DNA of 64,000 nucleotides from Batrachochytrium dendrobatidis JAM81 (GCF_000203795.2 NW_006281100.1:670535-734534), one strand, 5' to 3'; numbered from the stretch's first letter, positions 12,802 through 26,461 are shown. Numbers and translations: made by a program. Notes: generated from the sequence alone by a model not told the origin.

Positions 12802-15174
12802 TCATAAAATCACCTGCAAGTCCGAGATACGTGTCAGCTCTACACGTCCATTCAAAGGAGTTGCTGCGGCACCCGACTGTCTTCGAGAGTAAGAATCTTG
12901 CTTACGTCGGTCATCCGAGGCTGGCTCACGACGTTTGTATGGTCCTCGCTTATATCCAGTAGGTGGAGCAGTGGGTGTAGTACCTGAAGTACCACGAGAT
13001 CCCGGCGCGTACCCCGCCAACACTAGATTTGCTTGCTGCTGTTGTCGAAGCAGTTGTTGTTTCTGAAGTTGTTGAATTTGAAGTTGCAGTTGTTGCTGGT
13101 ACTGTAGTTGCTGACTCAGCAAACCACCAACGTATCCAATGGACAGTGTGGGAGGTGGAAACGGGTAGTGGGTAAACACTGGAAGATTAGGTTGAAGAGT
13201 GCCAGGTATCGTCGATTCTGCCACACGTCCACGCGCAGATCGGCCGCCCAGCTGATGCCGTTGTCGTCTCAATCGTCTATTAAAAACATCAAGTGATATG
13301 ATTGGTAAGCAACCCTGCATCACGTATTCTGCAAATTTGGCTCAAATAAAAATGCCAAAATAAAATCGTCTGGTTCTTATTTTAAAACCACAGCATTCCA
13401 TTATTAAATCTGAGCAACATACCGTGAGTTACGATCCTCCTCTTTGTTAATCCGGTCAATATCCTCATCCGAGAGAATTCGCAGATCGGGCTGCCATTCA
13501 AACTCAAAATCTTCACTTCTAAATGGCCGTGATCTCCAAAATGCTGCTTCTGTAGCCTGAGAGTAATTCAAACGCGCATTGACAACCTGTTCGCGAATGG
13601 CATGTGCAATCATGGGGACAAATTCACCACCCACTCCAAGATCCGCAGAAAGTTGGCGAGCAAAATGCTCTGGTGTAATAGAATGTGTAGGAAAAAGAGG
13701 CCATTCGAATCGATCCCTGAGATACACAACTCCGACATGAAGATCCAACTATAGTATCATGTGAGTTGTCCATTTATGTTTGGTAAAACATGGCCGATCC
13801 AGATGGTGAAAATGTAAGAAAAATGTACGAATAAACTGACACTGATCTACCATGAAATCAATATAAAGTAAAAATAGTTTACCGTAATCACTATTCGTAA
13901 ATCGCCGTATGCTGAAAAATCATCTAGAGCGTCTCCAGTCTCGTCAACTGCGCTAGTGGTGCTTACTTCACTTTCTTTATTTAAAAGGCCATCACCACCA
14001 TTAGTGTGCAACTCTTGTTTGGTTTGCAAGGCATCTTCAACTAAAGACTTGGACGGCGGAGAACTCTCCAAAGCAACAGTTTTTTGGGGTATGGTTTTGA
14101 GTTTTTCGACAGGGATAAGATCCTCTTCTACGGCGGCAGCGTATTCTGAAACTTGTTTTCGAATGGCATCTGCTATCTGAGGTACAAAATATGACGCATA
14201 TGGAAACTCTAGATCGTCCGCCAAAAGTTGCGCAAAATACTCTGGTGTCATGAGCGTTTCTATTCAAAACAATCAGTTGAAATTCCATAATTAAGATTAG
14301 AAATTTCAGCATCAGCCATGTGCATAAAGAAATACAAGTTCCTTTGGAATAACTCGGACGATTGGTATGTATAGTAAAACGGCACGCAGATGGCGCTCAA
14401 TTGTGTTGGCAATGCATCAAGAAAAGGCATACCATTCATATTCCAGGTAAATTGATCTCGCAACTTGACACCTTCTATCTCAAGATCTAGCCGAATTGGA
14501 ATTAGTTTTACTGGGAGATTTGCTAGCTGTCGAAGCTGGTCAATGCGTCTAGTTATGGGGTTAGGCCCAAAAATATATATTGGACAATGTCAGCATTTTA
14601 GAATTGAGAATAGGTTGTTTAAAAAAGACCAAGGTTAATCAAGTAGTTGGTTGTATGAGGATTCTAAGCCATTGGATTTATCTCTAAACCACTAGTGATG
14701 GGATTGATATAATTGCTACTGTAGCATCATTCATGATAGCAAATGACATGATTTAAAGAGTGAGCAAGTACGGCTGTCATGTGTACGATGGAGTGAATCC
14801 AAAAACATGCAAGAGTATATAATCAACTATATGCTCTTCCCCACTCAACTCGATAATCTTCAAATCCATTCAACCTAGCCAGTTCCGTGAAACCACATTA
14901 AAGGCTATAACCATTAAAATCAAGAGCAGGTCGAAAGGCAAGCTAATATACTCAACGGATATGTGTGATGAGTAGTGTAAGGTCTAGTTCTCAGATTACT
15001 CTTGTACTTGCAATCTAGGACATTGTACTTGTTTGCAGTGCTGCCTTGACCATTCTGTTGGTCATCAGCAGGTTGTGTTCCTCCAGGTGTTGTGACTTCG
15101 TCGCCAAGTTCGTCAATCAAGTCGGGGTCGACATACGAAGCCTTTGAATAGATGTTCGTAGGAGTGGTTGACAT
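12802..15174 (-). CDS. SNF5: SNF5/SMARCB1 chromatin-remodelling subunit
   Basis: Exons on the minus strand: about 15174..15008 (tentative), 14548..14433, 14259..13883, 13748..13423 and 13276..12802, giving about 486 residues. Two SNF5 repeats are clear. Repeat 1 includes [19 protein letters not shown] and [17 protein letters not shown] with [13 protein letters not shown]. Repeat 2 includes [16 protein letters not shown] and [16 protein letters not shown] with [13 protein letters not shown]. They are followed by the EDRNSRRLRRQR segment expected after repeat 2. SNF5 is a core subunit of SWI/SNF-type remodelers that contacts the nucleosome. After the conserved core comes a Gln/Leu-rich stretch and a basic, proline-containing tail ([12 protein letters not shown]). 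The first exon joins in the right phase with either of two GTACAA donors (15,029 or 15,008) but has no recognisable homology, so the N-terminus is uncertain. Confidence 0.88.
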
Positions 15175-15561
15175 CAAGTCCAGTAGAGCCTATTAGCCAG
15201 CAGATACACTTTGAGCAATGGATAGTATGGGAGCAAGTAAGAATGGGTTGTATCCAATGGCCGGGTGGTTGCTATTTGATTGAAAAATTGTTGGGGTTTG
15301 ACGAGCTAGATCGGCGTGTGTATAAAAACCTAATTGAATGGATGGCAGTTAGCAACTGCTTAGTTGCTATATTTTACTGGAATATATCAGAATGGCATTG
15401 CTTTACTGAAACAATTACTTTGATTCTTGGCTGATGGCGAATAGATTGTTCCTGTCGAGATTTGATACTTTAATGAAGCCAGACTGGTATCGTACTAACA
15501 CGATACCAATCTAGTTTTGCTATAATAATCTAGACGGATTGATTTTTGTTTATTGATAGCC

Positions 15562-16090
15562 TACAGCCGTATTTACGCAAAATGGAATTTGAATTTATCT
15601 TGCAGTGATTGCTTTGGAATAAACAATGCTTGAGCATTCACTGCTTTCTACTATAAATTGACTTTGATAAACATTCTCGATCCTTTAGTAGATCATGCAC
15701 ATCATATGACACAATTAGGCTATAGTTTCAAACACATATCTTCTTATTTGACATAGCCATACATTGTACGATCACTAGATTTATCCGTTACAATCCACAT
15801 ATTGGGTCGATCAAAAGCAATTGAATTCGTATTTGTTGTATCTTGAAATCTCGGATACGCTCACGCACTAATTCAAATGAACAAGACTGCACTCGGGAAT
15901 GCAGCTATACATGCCAATCATACAATGTTTGGTTTGTAGGAGTTGCAGATTGACTGAAACTGACATGAACATTCGTTTAGTTTTATACAAAATGAGCACA
16001 AATGTCACCAAACTAGAGTTCAGAAATAATACTGACCAGTAAATTCGATGTGAATTGGCTATTTATTATGCACTTTGGCTCCCTTATTTA
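15562..16090 (-). repeat. MITE-like repeat, copy D, inverted relative to copy C
   Basis: It starts with 'tacagccgtatttacgcaaa' and runs, inverted, through essentially the whole of copy C with roughly 5% differences by eye, plus one small divergent patch near 15,625-15,640. Its far terminal repeat is missing: similarity stops at 'cccttattta'. It ends only about 145 bp upstream of the ABC transporter start. The stretch 15,175-15,561 shows nothing recognisable. Confidence 0.72.
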
Positions 16091-16234
16091 ATGTTTGATT
16101 TTATGTAAATGCAATTCTAGTTTTTGAATCTTTCCTAATTTAATTAACAGGCTTTGAATATATATTGAATCCAAACACCTGTTCAGCATATAAGGGCTGG
16201 ATCTACATTCTTAGAGCTTAAATTTCTGCTGGCT

Positions 16235-19200
16235 ATGGCAGCTCTACCAACCACCGATACTGTAGTCGCTTTGCAACAACCTGAAGCGCCAACAAAGTCT
16301 ACAAATGCACCCCAATCTACTGGTACTCCGGCTGCCAATGAAAAACCTTTCATAAAGAACAAGAATCACATTTCGTCAGACTTTGTCTCCCCAGAAGCCA
16401 CCGCTTCACTTTTTTCCAAACTGACTTATTCTTGGATGAATGCCGTTTTCCTTGCTGGATTCAAAAGGCCACTTGAATTGACTGATATTTGGCAACTTGG
16501 GCCTAAATGGCGTGTTCAGCCTTTAACAGAACGACTTGAAAATGCCTGGGCTGCAGAAGTTGCAAAATTTCCTTCCTCACCTCAGTATCCGGCTACGTCC
16601 ACTGCAAATAAGCCCGATTCAGCTCCATTAGTTTCTGAAAACACGGCATTTACGGCAGATTTTGAAAAAACGGGCAGTATTACTACTACCAAGCCTTTTA
16701 CAAGTTCCGATAGAGCCGAAAATGGTACCCCTACACGTTCCGATGTAGCCGATAATCCCCCTCGCAAGGGTCGCACTGCACCTTCCTTGATCACCGCACT
16801 ATGGGACCTACTATTTTGGGAGCTTGCCCCATATGGTCTGTTACGACTTGTTTCTGATATGGCTGGAGTCTTTGCTCCTTATTTAATCAAATATGTGGTG
16901 ACATTTGTGGTTGATTCAAGAATTGCGATTATTAGTGGCAAGGATGCGCCTCCACTAGCTTACGGGTGTGTTGCGATGCTTGACAATAGAGTCGTGCACC
17001 AGATTTGAACATGTGTCATGGCCATATCTAATCTTTTGTGCTTGCTTTCTAACACTTTGAATTTGGATAGAATGGGACTTGCTGTTGCTATGTTTGCTTT
17101 GCAAATCGTAAGTACTCTGCTACAAAACTTTTTTTTCTATCTGTCGCTTTCCTCCGGAATGGCTCTTCGTGCAGCGTTTGTGGGCATGATTTATAGGAAA
17201 TCAATGCGTTTGACATCGGCTGCTCGTCAAGATTTTAATTCAGGAAAAGTCACCAACATCGTCTCCACTGATGTTGCACGTATTGAAACTTTTCTTGGAA
17301 TGATGCATTCCATGTGGACTGCTCCAGTTCAAATTATAGTTATTACCATATTTTTGATTTCCCAACTTGGGTGAGTAAAACCATTTGCTATTTATGCATT
17401 TTGATTCGCGAGTTGAACATGCTAATATTTTTGGCAATCTGCTGACTCATAGATATGCTGCCCTTGTCGGTGTTGCAATACTGGTTGTTCTTGGTCCAAT
17501 GCAAGGAAAGATATATCGCATTCTCAATAATATTCGCCGTGAAGTTGCCCCACTTGCAGACAAGCGTGTCAAAACAACCCAAGAGGTTTTTCAGGGAATT
17601 CGTGTCATCAAATTCTTTAATTGGGAAAAGCCTTTTTTAAAACAGATCCAAGAAATTCGAAAAAAAGAGATTGCTCTTATTTTGAGGCAAAAGTGAGATT
17701 TCATTGTGGTTTATAAAAATCCTAAATGTGTTGTTTGGTTGGGGTTTTTATCAATGGATAATTTAGAAATATGCTAATGCTTTATATTGTATGATTTAAT
17801 TTATTCAGCGTAATCACTGCATTTGTTATGACTTTGACATTTGCTGTTCCAGTGTTTTGTGCATCTCTTACCTTTGTAATCTATGGCATCAACCATGACT
17901 TGGAACCAGGCCGTATTTTTTCTTCGCTGACTTGGTTTAATCAACTGCGATTTCCACTCATGTTTTTGCCTCAAATCATTGTTGGTTATGCCGATTTAAA
18001 GGTGGCTTTACAGCGTATTCAAGCGCTTTTTCTCGCTCCAGAGCTAGTAGATCAAGCAGAAATCAGTCCAAATGCTATTCATGCCGTTGAGATTGTTAAT
18101 GGAGAATTCACATGGGATTCACTTCCACCTACTGCACCACCAGTCACTTCAAAACCCGCTTCAAAACAGCGGGGTTATAGTTTTAAAAACACTTCTAATT
18201 CAGGCACTCCAACAAATACTTCCGAGAGTACCATTACTACCGAAAATACCAAAAAGGTTCCTGAAATATCGACCCTTCGTAAACTCAACATTGCCATTCC
18301 ACGAGGAAAACTTGTTGCTATTGTCGGGTCTGTTGGATCTGGAAAATCCAGTTTATTGAATGCTCTGGTTGGGGAAATGAAACAGGTCAGTGGTAAGGTG
18401 ACTTTTTCTTCGTCACTTGGATATGCTCCACAACAAGCTTGGATCCAAAACACCACCATCAAAAACAATATTTTGTTTGGTTTACCATATGAGGAAAGTC
18501 GATATCTTGCTGCCATTCGTGACTGTTCACTGGAGCGCGACTTGGCCATTATGCAGGATGGTGATCGCACTCAAATTGGAGAGCGTGGTATCAATCTCTC
18601 TGGCGGCCAAAAACAACGTATCAATTTGGCACGCATGGTATACTATAATAACGACATTGTTCTTCTTGACGATCCGCTATCTGCTGTTGATGGTAAAAAT
18701 TAAGATTTTAAAAGTGTATACTGCTTTATTTTTGATTGTTCTTGCTAACTGTTATCACCTTTGAAAAATCGATTAGCTCATGTTGGACGGAGTCTTTTTG
18801 AAAACTGTATTTGTGGTGCACTGGCAGGAAAAACTCGTATTCTTGTTACACATCAGTTGCATTTTTTGCCTCGTGTTGATTATATTATTGTCATGTCAAA
18901 TGGTGAAATATCCGAACATGGCAGCTATTCTGATTTGATGGCATCTAATGGAGAATTTTCATCCCTTATGGGCAACTATGGTGGTGTTGATGAAGATGCA
19001 AACGATGCTGATTTGATGGTATCAGAAGTCGATCAAATCGATATTGATGGTAAAAAACGGAACGAAGACGCCGTTAACTCTAAGCGAATCGGTGATTCGC
19101 TCGCGCTTGCAGCAAAAAAGGACGCTCGAGAGCTTATGCAAACCGAGGATCGCGCGACTGGCACTGTAAAAGGGAATGTCTGGATGTCCTACTTTTACTC

Positions 19201-21239
19201 TGCAGGCGGATGGATGTTTCTTTTTGGATTGGTTATTATGCTTGTTCTAGTACAAGGCTCTCGTGTTGGCAATGATTTTTGGTTGGTCATTTGGACCAAC
19301 AAATCCGTTCCTGCATTTGTGTCCAATAGTCAGTATGTTGGTGTTTATTGGGCATGGGGAATCTTTCAAGCGATTGCAACTTACCTCTTTGGTGTATTCT
19401 TTGCCTATCAAGGCACTCGAGCTGCTCGAGTCCTTCATGAAGGTGCAATTACACGAGTCATCAAGGCACCTGTGTTTTTCTTCGATACCACACCTTTGGG
19501 CCGCATCATTAATCGGTTTTCCAAAGATCAGGATGGCATTGATAATGCCCTCATGAACTCATTTCGTATGTTTATCCAAACACTTTCATCTACGATTTCT
19601 GTATTCATTTTGATCATTTATGCCACACCACTTTTTACTGTTGCACTTGTTCCAGTGCTTGCAGCCTATTACGTTTTGCAGCTTTACTATCGCGCTACTT
19701 CACGCGAGCTGAAGCGACTTGATTCGCTTATGCGGTCTCCTTTGTATGCTCATATTGGCGAAACTCTTTCTGGCTTACCTACTATCCGAGCCTATCGTGA
19801 GCAAGATCGATTTATTGTCAACAACAATAAGATGGTGGATACCAACAACGCCCCATACTTTTTGCTCCTGGCTGCCCAGCGTTGGATTTCCCTTCGATTT
19901 GAAATACTTGGAGGAGTCCTAGTGTTTTTTGCAGCCACTTTTGGTGTGTTGGCCAGAAACAATCCCAGCTTCACTGCTGCTCTTTTTGGTCTATCTCTTT
20001 CATATGCATTGCAAGTGACCTCGACACTTAATTGGTGTATTCGACAATTTACTGAAACTGAAATTGCCATGAATGCTGTTGAGCGTGTTGAATACTATGC
20101 CAACAGTGTTGCCATTGAACCTCCAGAAATTACCGATGTTCGACCTCCTTCTGGATGGCCGAATACAGGTAACATTGAATTTAAGGATATTTCCATGAAG
20201 TATGCACCAGACCTTCCACTTGTGCTTCAAAACGTATCGTTTAGTATTTCTAACAACGAGAAGATTGGCGTTGTAAGTATTGTTTTGTAATGGCGTAGTT
20301 GAATTGCCTTGATATTATATTGTTGGTGTTTTGAATGCAAAACTTTGTAAAACATTAAATTGGACAATTCCAATTTAGAGTATTCAAATTGTATTAATAT
20401 TATTCTGCCTGATTTGAACCGATTAAAACATGCATGTTTAGGTTGGACGGACTGGATCTGGAAAGTCATCGCTTATCCAAGCGCTTTTCCGCATGGTTGA
20501 AGTTGAAAGCGGATCTATTGTAGTAGATGGCATGACTACTGGTAAACTTGGTCTTGCGGACCTAAGGTCTGGTCTTGGCATCATTCCACAAGATCCTATT
20601 CTTTTTTCTGGTACATTCCGCCAGAATCTGGATCCACTTGGAAGCTATACGGATTCAGAACTTTGGGGAGCACTTGAACAAGCCAATATTAAATCCAGGG
20701 TTACAGAGGCTCCTGGTGGTCTTGATGGCGAAGTACAAGAGAATGGTGAAAACCTGTCTGTTGGGCAGCGTCAACTGATTTGTCTGGCGCGTGCAATGCT
20801 CAAGAAGCCACGTATTCTTGTAATGGATGAAGCTACTGCCAATGTAGACTATGAGACGGATGCAATTATTCAAAAATGTCTGCGAGAATATTTCTTTGAT
20901 TCTACCATTATTACTATTGCCCATCGACTAGTAAGTCTTGTCTATTTGACCTGACAGGATGACCATTAGTGTTGATAGTATTCATGACTAATGCTTTACC
21001 TTTTTTGATTTAAACGTATTGGCCAATATCTGGATGTACTGGATAACCACTAGAACACGATTGTCGACTATGATCGTGTCCTTGTAATGGAAGCTGGACA
21101 AATTGCCGAGTTTGATACACCCAAGAAACTCATGGGAATAGAGACTGGCAAATTCCGATCCATGGTTAATGATACTGGAAAGCAAAACATTACCATGTTT
21201 ACAAAAATGCTGGGCCTGGAAGCACCATCAGATGAATAG
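16235..21239 (+). CDS. ABCC-family (MRP-type) full ABC transporter
   Basis: Seven exons: 16235..16965, 17071..17370, 17453..17692, 17809..18692, 18777..20272, 20442..20930 and 21054..21239. They give about 1,441 residues in consistent phase. The layout is TMD1-NBD1-TMD2-NBD2 with no extra N-terminal TMD0. NBD1 has Walker [13 protein letters not shown], signature [13 protein letters not shown] and Walker [15 protein letters not shown]2 has Walker [13 protein letters not shown], signature [13 protein letters not shown] and Walker [16 protein letters not shown]1 has Asp where NBD2 has the catalytic Glu, the usual ABCC asymmetry, so NBD2 should do most of the ATP hydrolysis. Likely roles are export or vacuolar sequestration of organic anions, conjugates or drugs, as in the Yor1/Ycf1/MRP group; the substrate cannot be told from sequence. 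Confidence 0.93.
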
Positions 21240-21339
21240 CTGATTGCCTTTTCAAGAATTCCTGGATTGAAGCAACCAGCTACTTTACTTTATACACTAG
21301 CTGTGAATAAATTTTGTCTACATATTTGGCATTTTATTT

Positions 21340-21745
21340 TACAGGCGTATTCACGTAAAATGAAACATTCTTTTGCATTTATCTTGCAGTGATTGTCGTT
21401 GAATAATCCATGGTTAAATATTCATTATTTCCAGCTAGAAATTGATTGTTTCTTTATAGAGGCTCTGCTGTGTCCTAACATCAGATACGGTCGCGCTCTA
21501 GTTCAAGAAAAAGGTAAACATTGGATGAGTATGGAAAAACAGTTGCATTCCCAACTGTAATGTTTTGGAAAAAGAAAATTGGAGATTGGATGTCAACATT
21601 CAGTATTTTTGTACAAGAGTGAGCATCAAGACCAGCGAATTAATGAGTTTAAAAGACAATCGTACTCAGTAAGATTGGCAGCAGTCAAATGAGACTGTTT
21701 GCCATGCATTTTAGTTTAGCGTTTCATTTACGTGAATACGGCAGC
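21340..21745 (-). repeat. MITE-like repeat, copy E (both ends present)
   Basis: About 406 bp bounded by 'acaggcgtattcacgtaaaa' and the inverted 'gctgccgtattcacgtaaat'. This is the shorter, more divergent subtype of the family; it carries 'tttttgtacaagagtgagca', which also appears at the outer edge of the 47-61 kb element. The repeat ends about 130 bp before the ATG of the SH3/CBM48 gene and may contribute to its promoter. Confidence 0.7.
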
Positions 21746-21875
21746 AAACCAATCCTTGAGTTGCAATGGTGGCTGACCGCCACGTGGGCTCAACCAGTTA
21801 TCCACCAGCACTCGGCTATTTGGTGAATTTCCGTCAAGATTTGACATTGCTTTCTTGTTTAAAGCAGGTATAACA

Positions 21876-24800
21876 ATGCCATCGTCTATCAGTACTGCTG
21901 TTGATGACTCGGTTGAACAACCTTCCATACCGTCACAGACAGACTTACCATCTCATCAGCATTCTCATGCACCTACGATCGCTACAAAAACTACTGGAAG
22001 CAACAGTCCGACTCCATCTCATGAATCAAATGGCACTTTTTTACACTGCAGTGCTCCACCACAACTACAGTCTATCTTGAATGGCGCTGGTGATTGTCTA
22101 GAGCCAGTAGTCACTTCATCCATCAGCAATCCTGTTGTGCAGACTACCAACCCAACTTCTTCTGTTTCAAGTAGCCCTGTTCCACTAGCATCCTTCCTAT
22201 CATCCAGCGAGTCCTCTTTGTCTACCATTGGCGATGATCATCCATTGCCAACCTCAGGAGGACTGGTGGGCGATGACTGGCCATTGAACTCTAACCTTGC
22301 CCATATGGATGTGTTTCATAACTCAGTCTCGGATGTTGGCCCTTTTTTTGCGCATGCAGACACATATTCTGCTGTCCCGACAAACCATCCTACTGCAAAG
22401 ATTCAACCATTAAACAACGGCTTGTATTTGGATTCTTTACTAGATGTCGCCATCAATACGCCTTTGGGTAGTGATTCTGACAATGATTCGTCGACTGGTC
22501 ACTTGTCAAGCAATGGTACGAATCTGTTTTCAAAATCGGCTAGTCGTTATACATTCACCTCCATTATTTAACTGGACTTGCTATGAATCAATCTTATGAA
22601 TGGCATACACTTGGTCATTACTTTAATATTTGTTCACCAGCTCATACTTTATTGTCATTTCACCATTTTAACTCATAGATTCCAGCCTGGATAATGAAAG
22701 TAATGACTCTATGGAAGATGGAGAATTGAGATCTTCTATGATTGTTCCTTCCGCCGGAATGCCGGAGCCTGGAACATATGTAACTGTGTTTGACTATATG
22801 CCTGCAAAACCTAATGAACTGGCAGTAAAGTTGGGCGACATCATCAACGTCCACCTTACGTTTCACGATGGCTGGTGTCTAGGGTATGCCTGTTCTATTT
22901 TTAATCTTACTATATATTTGAAATTTCTTTAGGCTCCGTCTATAGAATCATCAACTGATTTGATTTGAAATTTGTGTATGGATTATGCCAATTTTCTTGT
23001 TTTTGTCATGAATTTAGTGAAAATCATCAAACTGGCATAGCAGGCATGGTACCTCTTTACTCACTTGTTAAACTCGCGCCGGAACTTGAGCGTGAACTTC
23101 TTGAAAAATTGGCTCAGTCACAAGCCGTCACTAAAGCTGCAGATACCTCGGAAAAATCTACAATTGAAGAGTGTTTGGAACCTATATGTGTAAGCAAAGT
23201 TTCAAGAGGCAGCGTCGAAGATACTTTGACCGAGTTATCTTCGCCTAATCATATTTTGGATCTGGATCATTCCGACATTTCAACATATGTTGTAACAATG
23301 GGGGATCTCAGGCGTGTATCTATTCAGTATATTCCTCATTCACTCGAGTCTCGCGGATGGGAATTCCCAAAGTCTAACTCCAGCAAGGCAACAACGTTGT
23401 TTTTCGTGTGGAGATTTCCTGCTGAAAAGGTTGGTATTTCTGGCACTTTCAATAATTGGAAACGACAGATTCCAATGTTTTACGACCATGGCAGCAAAAT
23501 GTATACTGCGTTTGTAGAAGGTGATCATCTATCGCACGGCGATATTTGCGAGTATAAATATTTTGTTGACGAGAAATGGACGTGCGATGATGATCTACCT
23601 ATTGTTGTTGACGATACTGGTTTACAGAACAACTTTTTGGTAGTCTGTACTCAGTTTGCGTACGGGAAAGAGATTATCATTGATGTTCCTTGTATCCAAT
23701 ACGTTGAGCAACAATCTATTTACTTTCATACTTTGGAAAAAACCGAATCTTGGCAAGAGCCTTTGTACTTTAGCATAAATACCGACAGCATACTTGCAGT
23801 CACCACTCAATTTGTTCAATCTGTCAAGGAACTTCAGACAGTCCATGTTGATCCAGTAACAACCCCACTTGGATATGATGTGCCTACCACTTCCAAGTTA
23901 CGTTGCATGGATTTGGATGATACATCACATGATTATGTAAATGGATTGGTCGATGCATCAGTGCCGATAAAAGAAATCATTGCATCCTCAGTGCTTTTAG
24001 AAACAGTCTCAACTACCTACCACAAAACAGCCGTTCCGCATCACACCCCTGCACTGTTTTCGACCACTTTTGATGATTCTCTAACAAATTTGAAAGGGTT
24101 TGACACCAATGGACTTGGTAATCACAAGGTATTGACTAGCTATCAAAATGAGACGGACAAATTCCTACCTTTTCAAGTTACTGACATATCCACTGTCCAT
24201 CTAATCTCACATCCTCGTTCTGTCGTGTCACAGGTTTCTATGCTAGATAGTAAGACAGATTCGGCAGTGTTTATCAACAATCACCGCCGCGACACTGCTA
24301 GCTCTCTTTCCCCAATATCACTTAAGCAGCTAAGAGAATTTTCTCTTTTAGAGCTGGATCCAGTTGCATCTCGGAAATTTGTTCAAGATGTGTGGGATCA
24401 TGCCGAATTCATTTCCGCGTTGTTAGAAAATAAGCAATCTGCAGGTCAGAGTGATATATTGGATGACACGCTTTCGGTCTACTACTCTGCGAATGGTTCG
24501 AGCGTAAATGGCGAGGAAAGGCGTGACTTGCATGCATCGCATGATCAGACTGGATCAATAGAGGCTGATTTAGATGGTTCTTTTTCTCAAACCTTTTTTT
24601 TGGAATGGTCTACTATAGCAGAATGGTTAACTGGAGGCACTGTCGCCTTTGATGGCTTTCCTATGATACGTATTACCCTACTTTGGATAATTTATATTCA
24701 GGTCTGCCTTATTCTATGGCGTGCTGTTTACGTATTTGCCGATGTGGTATTGCACATTTTGATGCCATTAGCGGTGATGGGTGCTACTGTTGTTTCTGCA

Positions 24801-24998
24801 GCACTTTTTTTGATGGACATGAATGATGACGATTTTCTTCCTATGATATGGACTGCATCCTATCACTTTGCGCTTCAGGCTTGTCTCTATATGGCTCTTG
24901 CATTTCTAGTACTAATGGTGGATCGCCAATGGAATTGTCTATCAACACTATATCCTTTGTCGCTGCTTGTTTCATCCAATAATATGGATGAAGCATAG
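21876..24998 (+). CDS. SH3 + CBM48/AMPK-type glycogen-binding domain, multi-pass membrane protein
   Basis: Exons 21876..22515, 22679..22883 and 23018..24998 give about 941 residues in consistent phase. The first in-frame ATG is used. Residues 1-230 are Ser/Thr/Pro-rich. Residues about 244-305 look like an SH3 domain split by intron 2 (VTVFDYMPAKPNELAVKLGD; HDGWCLG, then GIAGMVPLYSLVKL). Residues about 405-490 match the CBM48/AMPK-beta glycogen-binding fold, with FFVWRFPAEKVGISGTFNNW and CEYKYFVDEKWTCDDDLP. The C-terminus (about 828-920) has three to four hydrophobic segments, consistent with membrane anchoring. A glycogen- or starch-binding module tied to a membrane protein with an SH3 domain is not a combination I recognise. 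Function unknown; a link between carbohydrate stores and membrane or actin signalling is only inference. Confidence 0.82.
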
Positions 24999-25349
24999 GT
25001 GACTTGAGCATATTTGAGAAGAATATATGTAATTTTTGTAATTTTTATAGTGAATAGGATTAAGAGGTGCTATAAAAAACAAATAGAAGCGTATCGCAGC
25101 TGTTGATATAGATATAATATTGAAAGTATATACGTAGATTAGAAAAATGTTCTTTTGGAGGGGTCGAAAAATGAAAAAAGGCTTCATGAGTAACCAGACT
25201 AATGAAACGGTTTATAGACAAATTGAAAGTCGATAAATTCAAAGTAGACTTTTATGCCGATTTGGATTAGTTTTCAAGATCAACACTAATGTCAATTGTA
25301 AATATTAATAGGTATGAATGTTGATGTATAAATTTTAGCAGAATGATGT

Positions 25350-25431
25350 GGGCGGGTGGCCGAGTGGTCTAAGGCGGCAGGTTTAGGCCCTGTTCTCTCC
25401 GGAGGCGTGGGTTCGAACCCCACCCCGCTCA
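25350..25431 (+). tRNA. tRNA-Leu, anticodon UAG
   Basis: An 82-nt class II tRNA with no intron. The acceptor arm GGGCGGG pairs with CCCGCTC (one G-U), followed by discriminator A. The D arm GCCGAGTGGTCTAAGGC is typical of leucine tRNAs. The anticodon loop TTTAGGC gives anticodon TAG. There is a long variable arm, and the T arm is GTGGG-TTCGAAC-CCCAC. It decodes CUN leucine codons. A T run shortly after the 3' end fits Pol III termination. Confidence 0.95.
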
Positions 25432-25459
25432 CTTTTAGTATTCTGTTATAACAGAATCT

Positions 25460-25790
25460 TTTATCTTGCAGTATTTGTCTCTTTGGAATGGCCAAGTCTG
25501 TACTTTTTTATTAGAAATTGATGTTGAACATTTCCACTTTTGGCATACATTGTTGACTTCCAGGCTCATCCATTGCAATCCAGATATCGGGTGTTACCAA
25601 TCCAACTCATTCTTGTTATATCCTAATCTCATGTTTTCGCGATCTAGCCAAGAAAAAGACTAGCAAACTTTGTCAAGGAGTTCAAGACACAATATTGTTT
25701 AATAAATTTGATATGAATTATCATGTCAAAACTGACTGATTGCTATGTATTTTGGCACTCTAATGTTTCATTTTACACAAACTCGACTAT
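25460..25790 (-). repeat. MITE-like repeat, copy F (truncated)
   Basis: Internal blocks 'ttatcttgcagtatttgtct', 'attgcaatccagatatcggg' and 'ttgttatatcctaatctcat' match the family. The right end 'tttcattttacacaaactcg' is a degraded terminal repeat. The left terminal repeat is absent. The copy starts about 30 bp after the tRNA-Leu gene. The region 25,791-26,461 shows nothing further that I can support. Confidence 0.55.
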
Positions 25791-26461
25791 TTGTGGGTTA
25801 ATTATCGAAGCCGTAATATCCGTGTTGTACTCCTGAGGGCACGCGTATAGTTGTTGACATTTTTTTCATTGCAGCTAGCGACAAAAGGTATGATAACGCA
25901 GAGAAAGTCAGAAATGAGAAATTGCCAGTAATCATTAGTATGTATCATGTGTTTAAAATACATAAACTTGATTGAACCACTTTTATGTGTAGTCAGACGT
26001 TGTCTATATGTTTTTTTTGCAAATATCGGTAGATTATTGGTTTGAATGGCAGGATCATCTATCAATCGTGTTTCCTGTACCACGGCAATAGCCTGACTTG
26101 TTAAACAACCTGCTGCTTTTGACAATTCAACATAGTATGTCCCTCATTCGATCTAGCAGCTACTGCCTGCTGATCTTGGTGTTGATCTTGTTTTGACGCG
26201 AGAGCTTCAGCGTTCCACCTTTATCCTTTACATTAACCTAGACCAGCTGTGCACTGTTATAGAGTCCATGTTTCCAAAAGGCTGAAACAGTAGCTTGTTT
26301 GATATTATCAGAATGGTTTCAAAACATCATCAGATTGGGCTGTTGCAATAGAACCAAAAAAATATTTTTTCCTGTTCTCATTCTCATTGTCACTCCTTGC
26401 GATGAATTTATTTGCAAGTTACTCGTTACCATCCAGTTATCCATTTATTACTATTTTACCA

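Noticed and set aside
25292..25495. Minus-strand open frame reading GVGFEPTPPERTGPKPAALD
   Set aside because: It is the antisense of tRNA-Leu(UAG), a common false protein prediction.
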